This document shows, piece after piece, positions 14,506-17,511 of a stretch of DNA of 17,511 bases; the first letter of the stretch is position 1, and every line of letters starts with the position of its first letter. This DNA is from Fredericiella sp038205395. Its GTDB lineage: Bacteria; Chloroflexota; Anaerolineae; Caldilineales; Caldilineaceae. The translations under genes were made by a program, and so were the position numbers. The DNA lies in the NCBI GenBank assembly GCA_038205395.1, contig JBBRBX010000107.1, positions 1-17,511 of the forward strand, written 5' to 3'. Under the pieces are notes generated by a model. The model saw only the letters and a list, made by a program, of their open reading frames with translations. It had not been told where the DNA came from and did not search any database.

Positions 14506-14943
14506 ATGCGTCGCTTGCTTTCCCTTGTTTTGCTTTTGTTCGGTATGCTGCTTTTGTTCGCCGGCTGTGCCGGATCAGGTGAGGCTGCGTTGGCGCCTGC
14601 AAGCGACTTGCCTGCTTTCCTGGCCACGGCGGCGCCGCGCGTGCGCGATGCGTATCGCTTTGCTATCGCCAATCCCGATGCCTTGAAGACTGTTCCCTGC
14701 TACTGCGGCTGTGGCAAGATGGGCCACACCAGCAATCTTACCTGTTTTATCCAGGAGGGCAGCGCAGGAGCGACGCCGCTGTTTGATGAACATGCTGCCG
14801 GCTGCGGTATTTGTGTAGACATTGCCCAGGATGTCAAGCGCTTGACGGCGGAAGGCAAACAGCCTGGCGTCATTCGTCAGTACATTGATGCCACCTACAG
14901 CAGCTTTGGGCCTGCCACGGATACGCCGCTGCCGCAGGGTTGA
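14506..14943 (+). CDS. PCYCGC-motif lipoprotein
   Basis: This 145-residue protein has a lipoprotein signal (MRRLLSLVLLLFGMLLLFAGC, lipidated C21) and then the family motif PCYCGCG (64-70) followed by HTSNLTCF with C80, and GCGICVD with C100 and C103. This matches the PCYCGC-motif family (PF13798) of unknown function; clustered Cys and His suggest metal or disulfide chemistry on the outer face of the membrane. ATG 14506 has AGGA at 14494-14497. It is the first gene of a + strand set, 21-57 bp from the DUF2085 gene depending on that start. The 257-bp divergent gap before it holds only a small hairpin (14373-14386). Confidence 0.85.
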   Translation: MRRLLSLVLLLFGMLLLFAGCAGSGEAALAPASDLPAFLATAAPRVRDAYRFAIANPDALKTVPCYCGCGKMGHTSNLTCFIQEGSAGATPLFDEHAAGCGICVDIAQDVKRLTAEGKQPGVIRQYIDATYSSFGPATDTPLPQG

Positions 14944-15000
14944 TGACGACCGGCTTGTGTCGAAGTGGACAGCAGTGGCTTTGAGAAACGGTTTACAGAG

Positions 15001-15729
15001 ATGATCTTGCGTTGGGCGCAGTGGGCTGAGGCGTTTTTTGCCAGGCATTGGCTTGCGCTGCTGTTGAGCAGCTTGCTTCTGTTTACCGTCGCACCCTTTC
15101 TCGCTCCGGTGGCAATGGCTGCGGGCTGGACAGGGGCCGGCGGTGCGCTCTACTGGTTTTACAGTTTCTTCTGTCATCAACTGCCGCAGCGCAGTTGGTT
15201 TTTGTTTGGCCCCAAGCTGACCTACACGCTAGCCGAACTGCAGCAGTTTGACCCTGCGGCTTCGGCTTGGGCGCTGCGCAGTTTTGTGGGTTCACCGGAA
15301 CTGGGTTGGAAAGTGGCCTGGAGCGATCGAATGATCAGCTTCTACACCATGACACCCGTCTTTGGTCTTGTCTATGCCTTGCTGCGCACGTTGGGGCTGC
15401 GTACCCGCCCACTGCCGGTGCTCGTTATGGCCCTGCTGCTGCTGCCGCTGGCGCTTGATGGCGGCACGCATGCTGTAAACGACCTGCTCACAGGCATGGC
15501 GGACAGTGGCTTTCGTGATACGAACGGGTGGCTCCAATCACTTACCAACAACGCCTTGCCTGGGTTCTACGCAGGCGATCAATTCGGTTCTTTCAACTGG
15601 TGGGCGCGCCTGATCACCGGCTTGCTGGCGGCTGCGGGCGTGGCCTTTTACACACTTCCTTCGCTGGATCAGTTCATGGCGGAAACCTTTCGCGCAAGCG
15701 CCAAGAGTAGGACCGCAACGCTTCTGTAG
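15001..15729 (+). CDS. DUF2085 integral membrane protein
   Basis: This 242-residue protein has several membrane segments (about 15-41, 115-132, 136-156, 205-225) and the family-specific motif YSFFCHQLPQRSWFLFG (C58, H59). DUF2085 proteins have no assigned function; the Cys-His pair at the membrane surface may bind a metal or heme. The frame is open back to GTG 14965, which would add 12 residues without a membrane or family signal. Neither start has a strong ribosome site. I prefer ATG 15001 because the conserved part follows at once. It sits between the PCYCGC lipoprotein and the DUF1573 selenoprotein candidate. Confidence 0.8.
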   Translation: MILRWAQWAEAFFARHWLALLLSSLLLFTVAPFLAPVAMAAGWTGAGGALYWFYSFFCHQLPQRSWFLFGPKLTYTLAELQQFDPAASAWALRSFVGSPELGWKVAWSDRMISFYTMTPVFGLVYALLRTLGLRTRPLPVLVMALLLLPLALDGGTHAVNDLLTGMADSGFRDTNGWLQSLTNNALPGFYAGDQFGSFNWWARLITGLLAAAGVAFYTLPSLDQFMAETFRASAKSRTATLL

Positions 15730-15819
15730 AAGACTGGCACAAACGCCTCTACCCATAGCCTGTGCAGCAGGCAAATATGCCTGTTGGCTGTGCGGGCACT
15801 ATTGCTCGCCGGCTATCGG

Positions 15820-15859
15820 ACAGTTGACTGTTCCGTCACGTTGGCGCGGAAGATATACT
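15820..15859 (+). promoter_or_regulatory. Palindrome and possible promoter before the selenoprotein gene
   Basis: In the 189-bp gap there is a perfect palindrome ACAGT-TG-ACTGT (15820-15831) that contains a -35-like TTGACT, and a -10-like TATACT at 15854-15859. The spacer is 24 bp, too long for a standard promoter, so the palindrome may be an operator and the TATACT may work with another -35. Confidence 0.25.
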
Positions 15860-15918
15860 GCTGTGAGAGTTTGTTTTGCTGGAAGTCAATATCGTTTTCT
15901 GCCTATAAGGAAAGTCGA

Positions 15919-16425
15919 ATGAGCAATAAATTCAAACCCGTGGAAAAACCACTCCAACCGCCCAAGCCTTCGCGCCGGCCCCTGCTTTGGGCAGTCGCCG
16001 GCAGTGTAGCTGTGCTGGCCATTGTCGCCGCCGTTTTTTGGGCGCTGCAAGCGCGCCCGGCTGATGTCACGTATACACCTGAAGTGACAAGCGGCCCCAA
16101 CGCTGCCATTGACCAGACACAGTTTGACTATGGCGATGTGAAGCTTGGCACGACGATTGAAACTACCTTTCGCGTCAAAAATACCGGCAGCGCCCAGCTT
16201 GCTTTCCGGGGTGAGCCGCGTGTGGAAGTTCTGGAGGGGTGTTGACCACCGCGCGCTGTCGTCGGTCGGACGGCACTCAATCCTGGGGAAGAAACAACCG
16301 TTGCGCTGCAGTTTATGATGCATGAAGGCATGGAAGGCCAGCATGATTTCCGTGTGCACGTACTTACCAATGATCCGGCAAAGCCGGAGCAAGAAGTCAC
16401 AATCCGTTCCAATTGGGTGCCATAG
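15919..16425 (+). CDS. DUF1573-like selenoprotein with in-frame UGA (Sec109)
   Basis: Read through the TGA at 16243-16245, this gene gives 168 residues: a basic N-terminus, one membrane helix (21-43), then an Ig-like DUF1573 domain facing outward (FDYGDVKLGTTIETTFRVKN, RVEVLEGC-Sec-PPRAVVG, NPGEETTVALQFMMHEGM, HVLTNDPAKPEQEVTI). Homologues as I know them have GCCPP at the stop, so TGA replaces the second Cys. Frame and family similarity continue for 59 codons to TAG 16423-16425. A SECIS-like hairpin follows the TGA. I read this as a Cys-Sec redox or metal-binding pair. A nonsense mutation or sequencing error is the alternative. AAGGA at 15907-15911 sets ATG 15919. Confidence 0.75.
16246..16275 (+). 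promoter_or_regulatory. Candidate bacterial SECIS element
   Basis: Starting 12 nt after the TGA, TGTCGTC (16257-16263) pairs with GACGGCA (16269-16275), 7 bp with one G-U, closing the loop GGTCG (16264-16268). The loop starts 18 nt after the UGA, inside the 16-37 nt range for bacterial SECIS elements, and has G in its first two positions as required. The loop GGUC and the 18-nt spacing match the Escherichia coli fdhF element as I remember it. Confidence 0.7.
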
Positions 16426-16478
16426 CCGGCAACGCCGCACGATGGCACACGCAACAGCAACAAGTCACAGGTGACACT

Positions 16479-17390
16479 ATGGATGCGCAAGAAACCACAG
16501 CGGTGCAGTTGCCGCAAGCCGCAGACTTAGAGAATGACGAAGAAGATGCCAAAGGGTGGCCGGCTGGTGAAGAGGGCGACTCTTTGCTGCGCGAGGGCAG
16601 TGGAGGAATCATATTGGCTGCACTCGTAACTACGCTTTTGGCTCTGCTGAGTGGGTTGGGCATGGGCTATATCGTGTGGGGCGGCCACAGCGAGATTATC
16701 GGCGTAATGCCGGTAGCCCAGGTGCTTACACTTGACACTCCTACAGCCGGAGCACAAGCAATCGCACCTGCTGCGGTTCAGCAAGTGGCTCCGATCCAAG
16801 GTCCCGCCCTTCCTCCCGTGCAGTATATTGCCAAGCTGCCTTCCAGCTACACACTCCCAATTCGCTATGGTATGTTGGGGCCAAAGCTGGTCGAGGCAGG
16901 CGTGATCGATCTGCCGGCATTCAGTCGTCTATATGAGGAAGCAGGCAACCCGCTGTCAAAGGAACAGAAGGCTATTGTCGACGTCGGCAGCGAGGCACAA
17001 GTTGAGATCAGCCAGGCCAACGCTCACTTCCTGCTCAATTTTTTTTGGGCGGTAGGTCTAGCCAATCGCAATCCGCTTCTGCTGGAAGGGCCAATGCAGG
17101 CAGATGGCCCTGACCGGATCGACCAGTTTGCTTCTACTGGCGGCTGGACCTTGGCTTCCAAACCTATCAAGACGCTGGTTGCCAGCCTGCCTTTGATTGA
17201 TTTGACAGGAAGTCAGCAGCAGCGGCTGCAAGTGGTAGCCGAGAATGTCTACCGACCATGCTGCGGCAACAGCACAGCCTTCCCCGACTGCAACCACGGC
17301 ATGGCCATGCTGGGGGTTCTGGAGTTGATGGCCGCCAATGATGCAAGTGAAGATGAAATGTTTGCAGTTGCTTATAGACAAAGTAAGTAA
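16479..17390 (+). CDS. Membrane-anchored CCGN-motif protein, 3' end lost to IS630
   Basis: This is a 303-residue protein with an acidic cytoplasmic start, one membrane helix (about 43-67), a Pro/Ala linker, then an extracytoplasmic domain containing PCCGNSTAFPDCNHGMAMLG (C261, C262, C271, H273). The Cys/His layout echoes the PCYCGC motif of the lipoprotein upstream. I do not recognise a characterised family. The expected C-terminal extension after EDEMFAVA is missing: the frame enters the IS630 end and stops after YRQSK. AGGTGA precedes ATG 16479. It is encoded 53 bp after the DUF1573 gene, probably in the same operon. Confidence 0.7.
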   Translation: MDAQETTAVQLPQAADLENDEEDAKGWPAGEEGDSLLREGSGGIILAALVTTLLALLSGLGMGYIVWGGHSEIIGVMPVAQVLTLDTPTAGAQAIAPAAVQQVAPIQGPALPPVQYIAKLPSSYTLPIRYGMLGPKLVEAGVIDLPAFSRLYEEAGNPLSKEQKAIVDVGSEAQVEISQANAHFLLNFFWAVGLANRNPLLLEGPMQADGPDRIDQFASTGGWTLASKPIKTLVASLPLIDLTGSQQQRLQVVAENVYRPCCGNSTAFPDCNHGMAMLGVLELMAANDASEDEMFAVAYRQSK

Positions 17391-17511
17391 ATGTGGCACA
17401 ATAGGTGCATGAATAAGCGAAAGTTTGAGCTTAGCCCGGAACAGACAAACGAATTACAAGGTGCGTATCAGCAGTGCAGTGACGGAGCACTGAGAATCCG
17501 TTATCAGGCAG
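17375..17511 (+). mobile_element. Left end of an IS630-like insertion sequence
   Basis: The CCGN gene loses its coding sense at about TTATAGAC (17372-17379), and a transposase starts 30 bp later. IS630 elements insert at TA, and TA occurs at 17373-17374 and 17375-17376. The right end, terminal repeats and target duplication are outside the window, so the exact edge is uncertain. Confidence 0.55.
17409..17511 (+). CDS. IS630-family transposase, N-terminus only
   Basis: From ATG 17409 the frame gives MNKRKFELSPEQ, then an AYQQCSDGALRIRYQA segment, like the start of the helix-turn-helix domain in IS630-type transposases (family pattern: ...L.AY...D...RYQAV.L...G). Only 34 codons lie in the window, so the DDE catalytic core cannot be checked. 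The codons run on past the window edge. Confidence 0.65.
   Translation, partial: MNKRKFELSPEQTNELQGAYQQCSDGALRIRYQA

Noticed and set aside
15784..16245. DUF1573 gene as a nonsense-truncated pseudogene ending at the TGA
   Set aside because: The frame and family similarity continue past the TGA, the TGA sits at a known Cys column, and a SECIS-like hairpin follows. Selenocysteine explains all three. I kept the pseudogene reading only as the alternative.
1..17511. CRISPR array, tRNA or rRNA genes
   Set aside because: No regularly spaced repeats of CRISPR length, no cloverleaf with a T-arm GGTTCRANTCC pattern, and no rRNA-like stretch were seen on reading.

Overview
The window looks like a chromosomal segment of a GC-rich, multicellular-style environmental bacterium, most likely a Chloroflexota (Caldilinea/Anaerolineae-like). 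I base this on protein style: EAD1/NACHT/TIR proteins, PCYCGC and DUF2085 proteins, and a glutaredoxin-thioredoxin reductase fusion. No rRNA or other marker gene is present, so the assignment is an inference.

Region 1 (about 198-9117) is a biological-conflict island built round a diversity-generating retroelement (DGR). The order, all on the + strand, is: EAD1-TIR-FGE/C-lectin protein (variable protein 1), DGR reverse transcriptase, Avd-like four-helix accessory protein, template repeat (TR) with a structured 3' region, EAD1-NACHT-FGE/C-lectin protein (variable protein 2), EAD1-trypsin-like protease, astacin-like zinc protease, and stand-alone EAD1 protein. The TR (3364-3480) aligns without gaps to the last codons of variable protein 2. 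All 18 mismatches over 117 bp fall on TR adenines, the signature of adenine mutagenesis by a DGR. Variable protein 1 has the same architecture but about 19 non-adenine mismatches, so it was not copied recently from this TR. Four proteins share the N-terminal EAD1 death-like adaptor. I infer that they interact, with hypervariable lectin-like sensors feeding TIR, NACHT and protease modules.

Region 2 (about 9003-14248) is ordinary chromosome: a GNAT gene cut at its 3' end by the island edge, a secreted alpha/beta hydrolase, a glutaredoxin-thioredoxin reductase fusion, a BrnT/BrnA-type toxin-antitoxin pair, and a Tat-exported DUF362 lipoprotein.

Region 3 (14506-17390) is a set of Cys-rich envelope proteins on the + strand: a PCYCGC-motif lipoprotein, a DUF2085 membrane protein, a DUF1573 protein with an in-frame TGA, and a membrane-anchored CCGN protein. 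The TGA follows a Cys codon and is followed by a hairpin with a GGUCG loop, 18 nt downstream, so the DUF1573 protein is probably a selenoprotein. The CCGN gene has lost its 3' end to an IS630-like element that runs off the window.
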